Shown here piece after piece: positions 7,365 through 15,763 of a stretch of DNA of 64,000 nucleotides; the stretch's first letter is position 1; the number at the start of each line of letters is the position of its first letter. The stretch covers positions 1 to 64,000 of the forward strand of contig JAHFPV010000009.1 of assembly GCA_023266575.1 (NCBI GenBank), read 5' to 3'. The stretch comes from Sphingobium sp. (GTDB lineage: Bacteria > Pseudomonadota > Alphaproteobacteria > Sphingomonadales > Sphingomonadaceae). Made by a program: the position numbers and the translations under genes. Under the pieces are notes generated by a model. The model searched no databases. It saw only the letters and a list, made by a program, of their open reading frames with translations, and was not told where the DNA came from.

Positions 7365-8474
7365 GTGGCTGCCGACCGCCTCTATCTAGACCATGCCGCG
7401 ACCACGCTGATGCTGCCCGCCGCCAAGGCGGCAATGGTCGATGCGCTGGAGTGCTGGGCCAACCCGTCCAGCCCTCATGCCGACGGGCGCGCCGCGCGCG
7501 CGACGCTGGAGCGGGCGCGGGCGCGGATCGCCGAGGCGTTGGGGTGGCGGGGGCATGTGGTCTTTACGTCCGGGGCGAGCGAGGCGATTGCGATTGGGCT
7601 GACGCGGGCAAAGGCGGCGCGGGTGGTGACGTCGCCGGTCGAGCATGATTCGGTGTTGCGGGTGACGGAGGGCGCGGAGCGGCTGGCTGTGGATGGGGAT
7701 GGATGCGTTTTTATGCTTCGTCATTCCCGCGAAGGCGGGAATCCATCTCCCACCTTGTCGCCAGCCGTAACACCGGAGATGGATCCCCGCCTTCGCGGGG
7801 ATGACGGAGTTATGTTTGCCGTACAGCACGTCAATAATGAAACGGGGGTGATCCAGCCGCTCGATGGGCTGGAGCGGGGCGGGGCTTTGTTGTTTGCTGA
7901 CTGCGCCCAGAGTGCGGGCAAGCTGCCGCTACCCGACGCGGACATGATCGCGATCAGTGCGCATAAATTTGGCGGGCCGCCGGGTATTGGCGCGCTGCTG
8001 GTGCGTGATCTGGGGTTGCTCCACGCCGGGGGCGGGCAGGAGCAGGGCTATCGCGCGGGGACAGAGAATTTGCCGGCCATATTGGCGATGGCAGCGGCGC
8101 TGGAGGCGCGTACGGATTGGTTGCCCGATGCGGCGCGGCTGCGGGCGCGGGTGGATGCGGGTGTCGAGGCAGCGGGGGGGCAGGTGGTTGCGCGCGATGC
8201 GGCGCGGATTCCGGCCATTGCCAGCTACCGGATGCCGGGCCTGTCGGCGCGGGCGCAGCTGATCCAGTTTGATCTGGCGGGGATTTCGGTGTCGGCGGGC
8301 AGTGCCTGCTCGTCGGGATCGCTCAAGACCAGCCATGTGCTGCACGCGATGGGCTGGGACGAGGCGGCGGCGAGCGAGGTGGTGCGGGTGAGTTTCGGGC
8401 CGCAGACGAACGAGGCGGATATCGAGCGGTTCCTGGGGCAGTGGGTCGCCATGGCCGCGCGGGTGCGGCGATGA
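7365..8474 (+). CDS. Cysteine desulfurase (NifS/IscS-like class V aminotransferase), first of two
   Basis: PLP enzyme that moves sulfur from cysteine to an enzyme persulfide for Fe-S cluster or thio-modification pathways. Conserved features are RLYLDHAATT at the start, the PLP-stacking His in SPVEHDSV, HVNNETGVIQP, the Schiff-base Lys in ISAHKFGGPPG, and the catalytic Cys loop GSACSSGS near residue 315. Translation starts at a GTG (7365). Odd: a palindromic repeat (7719-7806) is inserted in frame and replaces the stretch that normally precedes the NNETG motif with RHSREGGNP...MDPRLRGDDG. The catalytic residues survive, so activity is possible but unproven. It overlaps the next gene by 4 bp (ATGA). 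Confidence 0.87.
   Translation: MAADRLYLDHAATTLMLPAAKAAMVDALECWANPSSPHADGRAARATLERARARIAEALGWRGHVVFTSGASEAIAIGLTRAKAARVVTSPVEHDSVLRVTEGAERLAVDGDGCVFMLRHSREGGNPSPTLSPAVTPEMDPRLRGDDGVMFAVQHVNNETGVIQPLDGLERGGALLFADCAQSAGKLPLPDADMIAISAHKFGGPPGIGALLVRDLGLLHAGGGQEQGYRAGTENLPAILAMAAALEARTDWLPDAARLRARVDAGVEAAGGQVVARDAARIPAIASYRMPGLSARAQLIQFDLAGISVSAGSACSSGSLKTSHVLHAMGWDEAAASEVVRVSFGPQTNEADIERFLGQWVAMAARVRR
7719..7806. repeat. Palindromic repeat, family A, inside a cysteine desulfurase gene
   Basis: Two 32-bp arms (7719-7750 and 7775-7806) match as inverted repeats at 30 of 32 positions, with a 24-bp centre. Arms contain CATTCCCGCGAAGGCGGGAA and GATCCCCGCCTTCGCGGGG. The element is read through in frame and adds about 29 codons. 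A relative lies between nuoE and nuoF at 34802-34889. Confidence 0.9.
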
Positions 8475-9559
8475 TCTATCTGGATTATCAGGCGACCACG
8501 CCGCTGGCCCCGGAAGCCTTTGACGCGATGGTGCCGTTGTTGCGCGACCAGTTTGCCAATCCGCACAGCGCGCATCGGCCTGGCCGGGCTGCCGCTGCAC
8601 AGGTGGAGGTGGCGCGGGAGGAGATTGGTCGGTTGTTGCCGGTTGGTGGGCGTTTGCTCTTTACGTCCGGGGCGACCGAGGCGCTGAATATCGCGATACA
8701 GGGTGCGCCGTCGGGGGACATCGTGACGATCGCGACGGAACATGCCGCGGTGCTGGATACGGTCGAAGCGTTACGCAGGGCGGGGCGGACGGTCACGGTG
8801 TTGCCGGTCAAGAAGGACGGTATCGTCGACATGGATGCCGCTGCGCAGGCGATCCGTCCGGGTGTCGCTTTGGTGGTGGCGATGCTGGTCAATAACGAGA
8901 TTGGCGTGATCCAGCCGGTCGCCGCACTGGCCGATCTGGCGCAGGGGGCGGGTGCCCTGTTCCTGTGCGACGCGGTGCAGGGCTATGGCCGGGTGCCGAT
9001 CCCGGACAATTGCGACATGGTGGCGATCAGCGCGCACAAGATTCACGGTCCCAAGGGTGTCGGCGCATTGTGGCTGCGCGACGGGGTGACGCCTGCGCCG
9101 CTGATCCATGGCGGGGGGCAGGAGGGCGGCTTGCGATCGGGCACGCTGTCGCCCGCTCTGTGTGCGGGGTTTGGCGTGGCGGCGCGGTTGATGCGGGAGC
9201 GGGCTGAGGCTGATCGCGCGCATGTGGCGATGTTGGCTGGGATGGCGCGTCGCCTGTTTGCCGACTGGACGATCAATGGCAGTGTGGAGGCGCGCTATCC
9301 AGGCAATCTGAACCTGCGCCGGGACGGGATCGACGGGGCGCGGCTGTTGTCATATTGCCGCAATATTGCTTTTTCGTTGGGAAGCGCTTGCGCAAGCGGG
9401 TCCGGGCGGCCTAGCCATGTGCTGCGCGCACTGGGCCTGACAGACGCACAGGCGCGTGGATCGGTGCGGATCGGCTTTGGCCGCTACACGACAGCGACCG
9501 AACTGGAGAGCGCTGCGGAGGCATTGAACAGGGCGGCAGCCGAGCAAAGGGCGCCGTGA
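8471..9559 (+). CDS. Cysteine desulfurase, second of two
   Basis: A second NifS/IscS-type enzyme of 362 residues, translationally coupled to the first (ATG within its ATGA stop). Conserved are MIYLDYQATTPL, ATEHAAVLD (PLP-stacking His), LVNNEIGVIQPV, the PLP-Lys in ISAHKIHGPKGVG, and the catalytic Cys loop LGSACASGSGRPSH. The protein is intact and normal in length, so it may be the main sulfur donor if the first copy is damaged. The ferredoxin gene follows after 17 bp. The pair shares the fold but is clearly diverged, so this is not a recent duplication. Confidence 0.93.
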   Translation: MIYLDYQATTPLAPEAFDAMVPLLRDQFANPHSAHRPGRAAAAQVEVAREEIGRLLPVGGRLLFTSGATEALNIAIQGAPSGDIVTIATEHAAVLDTVEALRRAGRTVTVLPVKKDGIVDMDAAAQAIRPGVALVVAMLVNNEIGVIQPVAALADLAQGAGALFLCDAVQGYGRVPIPDNCDMVAISAHKIHGPKGVGALWLRDGVTPAPLIHGGGQEGGLRSGTLSPALCAGFGVAARLMRERAEADRAHVAMLAGMARRLFADWTINGSVEARYPGNLNLRRDGIDGARLLSYCRNIAFSLGSACASGSGRPSHVLRALGLTDAQARGSVRIGFGRYTTATELESAAEALNRAAAEQRAP

Positions 9560-9576
9560 CAGGGAGCGTCGCGTCA

Positions 9577-9912
9577 ATGACCAGGATCATTTTCATCAGC
9601 GCCGATGGCGAGCGACGGCAGGAAGTCGACGCGCCGGCGGGATCGGTCCTGCTGGATGTGGCGCAGGCGGCGGGCCAGCCGTTGGAAGGAACATGCGAAG
9701 GTCAGATGGCCTGTTCCACCTGCCATGTCATCGTCGATGCGGCGGACTTTCCGCGTCTGCGCCGGGCGAGCGAGGATGAGGAGGATATGCTGGACCTGGC
9801 AGCCGCTGCCACGCGCACCAGCCGCCTGTCCTGCCAGATCGTGCTGGCCGAAGGGCTGGAGAGCCTGACCGTCCGTATTCCGTCCGAAGCCTATAATATG
9901 CAGGGCATGTGA
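9577..9912 (+). CDS. fdx: 2Fe-2S ferredoxin (adrenodoxin/ISC type)
   Basis: A 111-residue soluble electron carrier of the adrenodoxin/Fdx class, used in Fe-S cluster assembly. The cluster ligands are in the order CEGQMACSTCHVIVD...LSCQI, the C-x5-C-x2-C-xn-C pattern of this class. LLDVAQAAGQPLEGTC precedes it. DEEDMLDLA is the acidic partner-binding helix typical of the family. I use the ATG at 9577 (MTRIIFISADGE), not the in-frame ATG at 9556. Its position after two cysteine desulfurases supports a role in Fe-S biogenesis. Confidence 0.93.
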   Translation: MTRIIFISADGERRQEVDAPAGSVLLDVAQAAGQPLEGTCEGQMACSTCHVIVDAADFPRLRRASEDEEDMLDLAAAATRTSRLSCQIVLAEGLESLTVRIPSEAYNMQGM

Positions 9913-9914
9913 GC

Positions 9915-10889
9915 ATGATCGTGCGCCGAGCCGTTCGTTTGGCTGCGCTGGCTGCTATAATGTCTCTCACTGTGCCGACGCTGGCCGCGCCAAAGAAGAA
10001 GGTGCCGGAGCCAGTGCCGACCGGGCGGCTCGATTCTCTGATGCCGCCGCCACCGCGCTATCTGGTGCCGCAATCGGCGCTGGCGTCGGTGCGCAATCCC
10101 AAGACGATCGAGGAGGAAACCGGCGGGCGGCTGGGCATCGCGCTGGTGGACAGCAAGGGCGCGCTGATCCTGGGGTTCAACCGCGACGAGCGGTTTGCGC
10201 TCTGTTCGACCTTCAAGGCGCCGCTGGCTGCTGCCGTGCTGATCGGCGCGGAGGGTGGCAAGTTCGGGATGGAGGGAGAAATCCCCTTCGGCAAGGACGA
10301 CATCCTAGATTACGCGCCGGTGGTGAAGAAGAATAAGAAGCGCGGCCGGATGAGCATGGCCGAACTGGCGCAGGCGGCGGTCGAGGTGAGCGACAATAGC
10401 GCAGCGAACCTGCTGCTGCCGATGCTGGGTGGGCCGGAGGGGCTGACCGCCTTCATGCGCGCGCATGGCGATGGCGTCACCCGGCTGGATCGCAACGAAC
10501 CGGCATTGAATGAAAATGCGCCCGGCGATCCGCGCGATACGACGACGCCAGCCGCGATGGCGGGGCTGATGGGGCGGCTGCTGTTTCGCGACATGCAGGG
10601 TAAGAGCGCCGATACGCTGCGCGGTTGGCTCAATGCCAGCAGCACCGGCGACAAAAGGATCAAGGCGGGCCTGCCCGACGGCTGGACGTCGGGCAGCAAG
10701 ACCGGGACGTGCGGCACCGCCTATAATGACGTGGCGCTGGTGAAAGCACCGTCGGGCGAGGAATATATATTGGCGGTCTATCTCGATCGCCCGACCGTGG
10801 ACGCCAAGGCTGCGGAAGCGGCGATTGCGCAGGCGGCGCAGGCGGCGCTCGATTTTCTGGCCAAGGCGCAGAAGAGCGGGCTGGACTGA
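9915..10889 (+). CDS. Class A beta-lactamase with a Cys69-Cys238 pair
   Basis: A periplasmic serine beta-lactamase with an N-terminal signal (VRRAVRLAALAAIMSLTVPTLAA) and a Pro-rich spacer. All class A motifs are present: S70-TFK, S130-DN in EVSDNSAAN, omega loop with Glu166 and Asn170 (DRNEPALNENAPGDPRD), and K234-TG. The residue before Ser70 is Cys (ALCSTFK) and KTG is followed by TCG, the Cys69/Cys238 pair that forms a disulfide in KPC, SME, NMC-A and GES enzymes. Carbapenem hydrolysis is a hypothesis only; other class A enzymes also have the pair. The ATG at 9915 follows fdx by 2 bp; a GTG at 9909 would overlap its stop. Confidence 0.9.
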   Translation: MIVRRAVRLAALAAIMSLTVPTLAAPKKKVPEPVPTGRLDSLMPPPPRYLVPQSALASVRNPKTIEEETGGRLGIALVDSKGALILGFNRDERFALCSTFKAPLAAAVLIGAEGGKFGMEGEIPFGKDDILDYAPVVKKNKKRGRMSMAELAQAAVEVSDNSAANLLLPMLGGPEGLTAFMRAHGDGVTRLDRNEPALNENAPGDPRDTTTPAAMAGLMGRLLFRDMQGKSADTLRGWLNASSTGDKRIKAGLPDGWTSGSKTGTCGTAYNDVALVKAPSGEEYILAVYLDRPTVDAKAAEAAIAQAAQAALDFLAKAQKSGLD

Positions 10890-10913
10890 CGAACGGATGT
10901 GGTGTGTGGCCCC

Positions 10914-10942
10914 TTGCCATCCCCATCCTTCTTCGCCATATG
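10914..10942 (+). promoter_or_regulatory. Possible sigma-70 promoter of the SRP RNA gene
   Basis: TTGCCA at 10914-10919 and CATATG at 10937-10942 are separated by 17 bp, and the -10 end is about 7 bp before the first stem base of the RNA. The -10 is a weak match, so the call rests mainly on spacing and position. Confidence 0.4.
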
Positions 10943-10948
10943 CCGCGC

Positions 10949-11039
10949 CGGGAGTCGGGCGGACGAGGTCGTCGCCAACCTGGTCAGGTCCTGACGGAAG
11001 CAGCCACAGTGATTTTGCCGCGGGTCGTTCCGGCTCCCA
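10949..11039 (+). ncRNA. ffs: Signal recognition particle RNA (4.5S RNA), small bacterial type
   Basis: The universally conserved apical domain is present: GGTCAGGTCC, a tetraloop TGAC, then GGAAGCAGCC at about 10982-11004. This is the Ffh-binding asymmetric loop of SRP RNA. A closing stem of 9 bp (10950-10958 GGGAGTCGG with 11030-11038 CCGGCTCCC) bounds a hairpin of about 90 nt. The tetraloop is URRC-type instead of GGAA. The ends are estimates. It sits immediately upstream of dnaX, the usual place in alphaproteobacteria. Confidence 0.9.
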
Positions 11040-11092
11040 CCTTCCCATCATCCCGCTTCGACAATAGCCATCCAAACGGCTAGACAATCCCC

Positions 11093-12703
11093 ATGTCCGA
11101 TTCCCCCCAGCCCTATCGCGTCCTTGCGCGCAAATATCGGCCGCGCAATTTCCGCGAGCTGATCGGCCAGGACGCGATGGTCCAGACGCTGGGCAATGCG
11201 ATCAAGCGGGGGCGGCTGGCCCATGCCTTCCTTATGACAGGGGTGCGCGGGGTCGGCAAAACGTCGACCGCGCGGCTGATCGCCAAGGCGCTGAACTGCA
11301 TTGGCGAGGATGGGCAGGGCGGGCCGACGATCGACCCTTGCGGGGTGTGCGAACCGTGCCGCGCGATTGCCGAGGGGCGGCATATCGACGTGGTCGAGAT
11401 GGACGCCGCCAGCCATACCGGCGTCGATGATGTGCGCGAGATTATCGAGGCGGTGCGCTATGCCGCTGTGTCGGCGCGCTACAAGATCTACATCATCGAC
11501 GAAGTCCATATGCTCTCCAAAAATGCGTTCAACGCGCTGTTGAAAACGCTGGAGGAGCCGCCCGCCCATGTGAAATTCCTGTTCGCCACGACCGAGGTGA
11601 ACAAGGTGCCGGTGACGGTGCTGTCGCGCTGCCAGCGGTTCGATTTGCGCCGGATTCCGGCCGAGTTGCTGGCGGGGCATTTCGCCCATGTCGTGGAGGC
11701 CGAGGGCGTCGCGGCGGATGCGGATGCGCTGTCGCTGATCGCGCAGGCGGCAGAAGGGTCTGCGCGCGACGGGCTGTCGATTCTGGATCAGGCCATTGCC
11801 CATGCGGAAATGGGTGAGGGCGAGCCGATGGTCACTGCGACCCAGGTGCGCGACATGCTGGGCCTGTCGGATCGCGGATCGGTACGCCGGTTGCTGGGGC
11901 TGCTGCTGGAGGGGGATACCGCCGCAATGCTGGGCGGGGTGCGCGATCAATATGCGCTGGGGGTCGAGCCGCTGGCGCTGATGCGCGGGCTGCTGGAACT
12001 GGTCCATGCAGTGACGCTGGTGAAGGCGGGACGCGACATTGCCAGCCCCGGCCAGTCGGCCGAGGAGCGCGAGGCGTTGGCCGACTGGGCTTCGCAACTG
12101 GGCTTCGCGCCGCTGCACCGGTTGTGGCAGTTGCTGCTGAAAGGGCATGACGAGGTGGCGGGCGCGATCCTGCCGATCGAAAGCTGCGAAATGGCGTTGC
12201 TGCGGGTGATGCACGCGGCGACCATGCCCGATCCGGGTGAACTGGCGCGGCTGCTGCGCGAAGGCGGGCCTGTTGTCGCTGCGCCATCGGGGGCGGTTGC
12301 TGCGGCTCCGATGACTGGCCCGGCGGCGAAGCTGCCTGCGAGCTTCGAGGACTTGATCGAAGCGCTGTGGCAGAAGGGCAAGGGGCAGCTGGCGCAGGAA
12401 CTGCATGATTGTGTCGGGCTGGTCCGCTATGCGCCGCCGGAAATCGACTATCGCGCGACGCCGCAATTGCCGTCCGACTTTGCCGCGCGCCTGACCCAGG
12501 CGTTGCGCGAGATGACCGGCAGCGGCTGGCGCGTGACGCCCAGCGACGCGGCGGCGCAGCCGACCTTGCTGGAGCGCGAGGAAGCGGCCAAGGCGGCAGC
12601 CCGCGCCGATATATTGGAAATTCCGGTGGTCAAGGCGGCGATGGCCGCTTTCCCCGATGCTGCGCTGGTCGAAACCGACCAGCCGGAACAATGGAGTGCA
12701 TGA
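11093..12703 (+). CDS. dnaX: DNA polymerase III subunit gamma/tau
   Basis: The clamp-loader ATPase that loads the beta clamp and couples it to polymerase III core. The 536-residue protein has RKYRPRNFRELIGQDAMV at the start, Walker A GVRGVGKTSTARL at about 43-55, and a four-Cys zinc module (LNC...CGVCEPC). Walker B is YIIDEVHML, and the arginine finger region is TVLSRCQRF. The C-terminal third is the less conserved tau/domain V region, ending without an obvious lysine-rich tail. I did not find a convincing programmed-frameshift site. It precedes ybaB by 3 bp and follows ffs. Confidence 0.96.
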   Translation: MSDSPQPYRVLARKYRPRNFRELIGQDAMVQTLGNAIKRGRLAHAFLMTGVRGVGKTSTARLIAKALNCIGEDGQGGPTIDPCGVCEPCRAIAEGRHIDVVEMDAASHTGVDDVREIIEAVRYAAVSARYKIYIIDEVHMLSKNAFNALLKTLEEPPAHVKFLFATTEVNKVPVTVLSRCQRFDLRRIPAELLAGHFAHVVEAEGVAADADALSLIAQAAEGSARDGLSILDQAIAHAEMGEGEPMVTATQVRDMLGLSDRGSVRRLLGLLLEGDTAAMLGGVRDQYALGVEPLALMRGLLELVHAVTLVKAGRDIASPGQSAEEREALADWASQLGFAPLHRLWQLLLKGHDEVAGAILPIESCEMALLRVMHAATMPDPGELARLLREGGPVVAAPSGAVAAAPMTGPAAKLPASFEDLIEALWQKGKGQLAQELHDCVGLVRYAPPEIDYRATPQLPSDFAARLTQALREMTGSGWRVTPSDAAAQPTLLEREEAAKAAARADILEIPVVKAAMAAFPDAALVETDQPEQWSA

Positions 12704-12706
12704 CGC

Positions 12707-13030
12707 ATGAAAGATTTGAACGAAATATTGGGCATGGCCACCCGCGTGCAGGAGGAACTGCAACGCGCGCAGGATAATCTGGACAAGCTGGAAGTCGAAG
12801 GCGCGGCAGGCGGCGGACTGGTCAAGGTGCGCGCGTCGGCCAAGGGGCGGATCATCGGCGTATCGATCGACGAGACGCTGCTCGCGCCGTCTGAAAAACA
12901 GATATTGGAGGATCTGGTCACCGCCGCCTTCAACGATGCGCGCAAGAAGGCCGATGAGGTCAGCAATGCGGAAATGGGCAAGATGACATCCGGCCTGCAA
13001 CTGCCGCCCGGCTTCAAGCTGCCATTCTGA
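12707..13030 (+). CDS. ybaB: YbaB/EbfC nucleoid-associated protein
   Basis: A small homodimeric DNA-binding protein (107 residues) of the YbaB/EbfC family. The family signature is complete: a long N-terminal helix (NEILGMATRVQEELQRAQDN), VEGAAGGGLVKVRASAKGRI with the glycine-rich turn, ISIDE-like VSIDETLLAP, and the C-terminal MGKMTSGLQLPPGFKLPF. It begins 3 bp after dnaX. In many bacteria recR follows, but here the next gene is lon, so the recR link is lost or elsewhere. Confidence 0.95.
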   Translation: MKDLNEILGMATRVQEELQRAQDNLDKLEVEGAAGGGLVKVRASAKGRIIGVSIDETLLAPSEKQILEDLVTAAFNDARKKADEVSNAEMGKMTSGLQLPPGFKLPF

Positions 13031-13105
13031 TGGGTGTAGGGCCGTTGCTGGCCCGCCAAAACCCGATAAACCCCGGTTCATCGTTGCGGCATTATGACAA
13101 GTGAC

Positions 13106-13135
13106 GATTGATTGGTGCGACGGGCATCCCCATAA
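13106..13135 (+). promoter_or_regulatory. Weak heat-shock-like promoter candidate before lon
   Basis: In the 154-bp ybaB-lon gap, GATTGATTGG (from 13106) and CCCCATAA-like CCCATAA ending at 13135 are spaced as in RpoH promoters (CTTGAAA/CCCCATNT). The -35 half is poor. Lon is often heat-shock controlled, so this is worth recording but could be chance. Confidence 0.25.
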
Positions 13136-13184
13136 AGGCGATGAACCGTAGGACAGGGCCGCGTCTTTTGGCCCCGGAGAGTGA

Positions 13185-15581
13185 ATGACCGTGCAATATC
13201 CCCTTCTGCCGCTGCGTGACATTGTCGTCTTTCCGCAGATGATCGTCCCGCTCTTCGTTGGTCGTGACAAGAGCGTTGCCGCGCTGGAAGCGGCGATGGA
13301 AGGTTCCAAGGAAATCTTCCTCGTGTCGCAGCTCGACCCGGCGGAGGATGATCCGGGTCGCGACTCGCTCTATGACACGGGCGTCGTCGCCATCGTGTTG
13401 CAGCTGCTCAAGCTGCCCGACGGCACCGTGCGGGTGCTGGTGGAGGGCAAGCATCGCGCCCGTTTGCAGACGATGGACAGCAAGGATGGCTATCTGGTTT
13501 CGGACGTCGAGACGGTAGAGGATATCGTTGCCGAGGGACCGGAAGCCGCCGCGCTGATGCGGTCGGTGGCCGAACAGTTTGAAAATTACGCCAAGCTCAA
13601 CAAGAAGCTGCCCGCAGAAACGCCGGTGCAGCTGCGCGAGATTGAGGATGCCGGGCGGCTGGCCGACGCGATCTCCGCCAACATCAACGTCAAGGTATGC
13701 GACAAGCAGTCGCTGCTGGTCGAGGCCGATCCGGTCAAGCGGCTGGAGATGGTATTCGCCTTCATGGAGGGCGAACTGGGCGTGCTCCAGGTCGAAAAGA
13801 AGATCCGTGGCCGCGTGAAGCGCCAGATGGAAAAGACCCAGCGCGAATATTATTTGAACGAGCAGTTGAAGGCGATCCAGCGCGAGCTGGGCAATGGCGA
13901 GGGTGAGGAAGGCGACGAACTTGCCGAACTGACCGAGAAGATCGCCAAGACCAAGCTGTCCAAGGAAGCCCGCGCCAAGGCGACCGCCGAGCTGAAGAAG
14001 CTTAAAGGTATGCAGCCCATGTCGGCTGAAGCGACAGTGGTGCGCAATTATCTGGACGTGCTGCTGGGCCTGCCCTGGGGCAAGAAGGGCAAGGTCAAGA
14101 ATGACCTGAAACGCGCGCAGGACGTGCTGGACGAGGATCATTTCGCGCTCGACAAGGTCAAGGACCGGATCATCGAATATCTTGCGGTGCAGGCGCGCAC
14201 CAATAAGCTCAAAGGCCCGATCCTGTGCCTGGTTGGTCCTCCGGGCGTCGGCAAGACATCGCTTGGCCGTTCGATCGCCAAGGCGACGGGGCGCGAATTT
14301 GTGCGCCAGTCGCTGGGCGGCGTGCGCGACGAGGCGGAAATTCGTGGCCACAGACGCACCTATATCGGGTCGCTGCCCGGCAAGATCGTGACCAACCTGA
14401 AAAAGGCGGGGACGATGAACCCGCTGTTCCTGCTCGACGAGATCGACAAGCTGGGCCAGGATTTCCGCGGCGATCCGGCGTCGGCGCTGCTGGAGGTGCT
14501 GGACCCGGAACAGAATAACAAATTCCAGGACCATTATCTGGAGATCGACGTCGATCTTTCAGACATCATGTTCGTGACGACCGCCAACTCGCTGAATTTG
14601 CCGCAGGCTTTGCTCGACCGGATGGAGATCATCCGGCTGGAGGGCTATACCGAGGATGAGAAGGTCGAGATCGCGCAGCGCCATCTGATCGCCAAGCAGA
14701 TCGATGCGCACGGATTGAAGGACGGCGAGTTTGAAGTGACGGAGGACGCGGTGCGCGACCTGATCCGTTACTACACGCGGGAAGCCGGTGTCCGCACGCT
14801 GGAACGCGAAGTCGCCCGGCTGGCGCGCAAGGCGCTGCGCAAGATATTGGAGGGCGAATATGACAAGGTGGTCATCACGCCGGACAATCTGGCCGACTAT
14901 GCCGGGGTGCGCAAATTCCGCCATGGCGTGGGTGAGGATGAGCATCAGATCGGCGCGGTGACCGGTCTGGCCTGGACCGAGGTTGGCGGCGAATTGCTGA
15001 CGATCGAGGCGGTGACCGTGCCGGGCAAGGGCATGATCAAGACCACCGGCAAGCTCGGCGAGGTCATGAACGAATCGATCCAGGCGGCGTTTTCCTATGT
15101 CCGCGCGAGATCGCCGGGCTATGGCATCAAGCCCAGCCTGTTCAACCGCAAGGACATCCATATCCATCTGCCCGAAGGGGCGGTGCCCAAAGATGGTCCG
15201 TCGGCGGGCATCGGCATGGTCACCTGCATCGTGTCCACCCTGACCGGTATCCCGGTCCACAAGGATGTGGCGATGACCGGCGAGGTGACGTTGCGTGGCC
15301 GGGTGCTGCCGATCGGTGGCTTGAAGGAGAAGCTGCTGGCGGCGCTCCGCGGTGGCATCAAGACGGTGCTGATCCCGCAGGAAAACGAGAAAGACCTAGC
15401 GGAAATTCCGGCCAACATCCGCGACGGGCTGGAGATCGTGCCGGTGTCGCATGTCGATGAGGTGCTGGCCCGCGCGCTGGTGTCGCTGCCCGAAGCGATC
15501 GCCTGGACGGAGGAGGATGACCTCGCCGCGCAGCCGAGCAACGGGCCGACGCGGGACGGGGATGCTGCACTGCGGCATTGA
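13185..15581 (+). CDS. lon: ATP-dependent protease Lon (endopeptidase La)
   Basis: Hexameric cytosolic AAA+ serine protease that degrades misfolded and regulatory proteins. The 798-residue protein is full length. It has the N-terminal LON substrate domain starting PLLPLRDIVVFPQMIVPLFV, a coiled-coil middle segment (EKKIRGRVKRQMEKTQREYY), Walker A GPPGVGKTSLGRSIA near residue 354, and Walker B LFLLDEIDKL. The C-terminal protease domain has the catalytic Ser in PKDGPSAGIGM and Lys in GGLKEKLLAA. A GGAG Shine-Dalgarno precedes the ATG. hup follows downstream, as in E. coli clpX-lon-hupB order. Confidence 0.97.
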   Translation: MTVQYPLLPLRDIVVFPQMIVPLFVGRDKSVAALEAAMEGSKEIFLVSQLDPAEDDPGRDSLYDTGVVAIVLQLLKLPDGTVRVLVEGKHRARLQTMDSKDGYLVSDVETVEDIVAEGPEAAALMRSVAEQFENYAKLNKKLPAETPVQLREIEDAGRLADAISANINVKVCDKQSLLVEADPVKRLEMVFAFMEGELGVLQVEKKIRGRVKRQMEKTQREYYLNEQLKAIQRELGNGEGEEGDELAELTEKIAKTKLSKEARAKATAELKKLKGMQPMSAEATVVRNYLDVLLGLPWGKKGKVKNDLKRAQDVLDEDHFALDKVKDRIIEYLAVQARTNKLKGPILCLVGPPGVGKTSLGRSIAKATGREFVRQSLGGVRDEAEIRGHRRTYIGSLPGKIVTNLKKAGTMNPLFLLDEIDKLGQDFRGDPASALLEVLDPEQNNKFQDHYLEIDVDLSDIMFVTTANSLNLPQALLDRMEIIRLEGYTEDEKVEIAQRHLIAKQIDAHGLKDGEFEVTEDAVRDLIRYYTREAGVRTLEREVARLARKALRKILEGEYDKVVITPDNLADYAGVRKFRHGVGEDEHQIGAVTGLAWTEVGGELLTIEAVTVPGKGMIKTTGKLGEVMNESIQAAFSYVRARSPGYGIKPSLFNRKDIHIHLPEGAVPKDGPSAGIGMVTCIVSTLTGIPVHKDVAMTGEVTLRGRVLPIGGLKEKLLAALRGGIKTVLIPQENEKDLAEIPANIRDGLEIVPVSHVDEVLARALVSLPEAIAWTEEDDLAAQPSNGPTRDGDAALRH

Positions 15582-15677
15582 TTGAAGGGGAAAGCGGCTG
15601 ATAACAGCCGGTTTTCGGGCATTTTGCACCTGATGGCGCAAAATTGCATCGAAGCTGGTGGCTTCGTCGCTTTCCCT

Positions 15678-15706
15678 TTGACAGGCGCTGGAAGCTGCGC
15701 CTTATT
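15678..15706 (+). promoter_or_regulatory. Probable sigma-70 promoter of hup
   Basis: A perfect TTGACA (15678-15683) is followed after 17 bp by CTTATT (15701-15706), about 58 bp before the hup ATG. The -35 and spacing are ideal and the -10 is moderate. The position between lon and hup supports an independent promoter for this abundant protein. Confidence 0.55.
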
Positions 15707-15763
15707 GCGCCGCCTACGCCGCGATTCCTAAACAACCAAATAGCACAAGGGGGTTCCCAAGGC

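Noticed and set aside
11048-13309. 753-codon minus-strand frame opposite dnaX and ybaB
   Set aside because: Antisense shadow of two confident genes, with low-complexity basic composition and no ribosome binding site.
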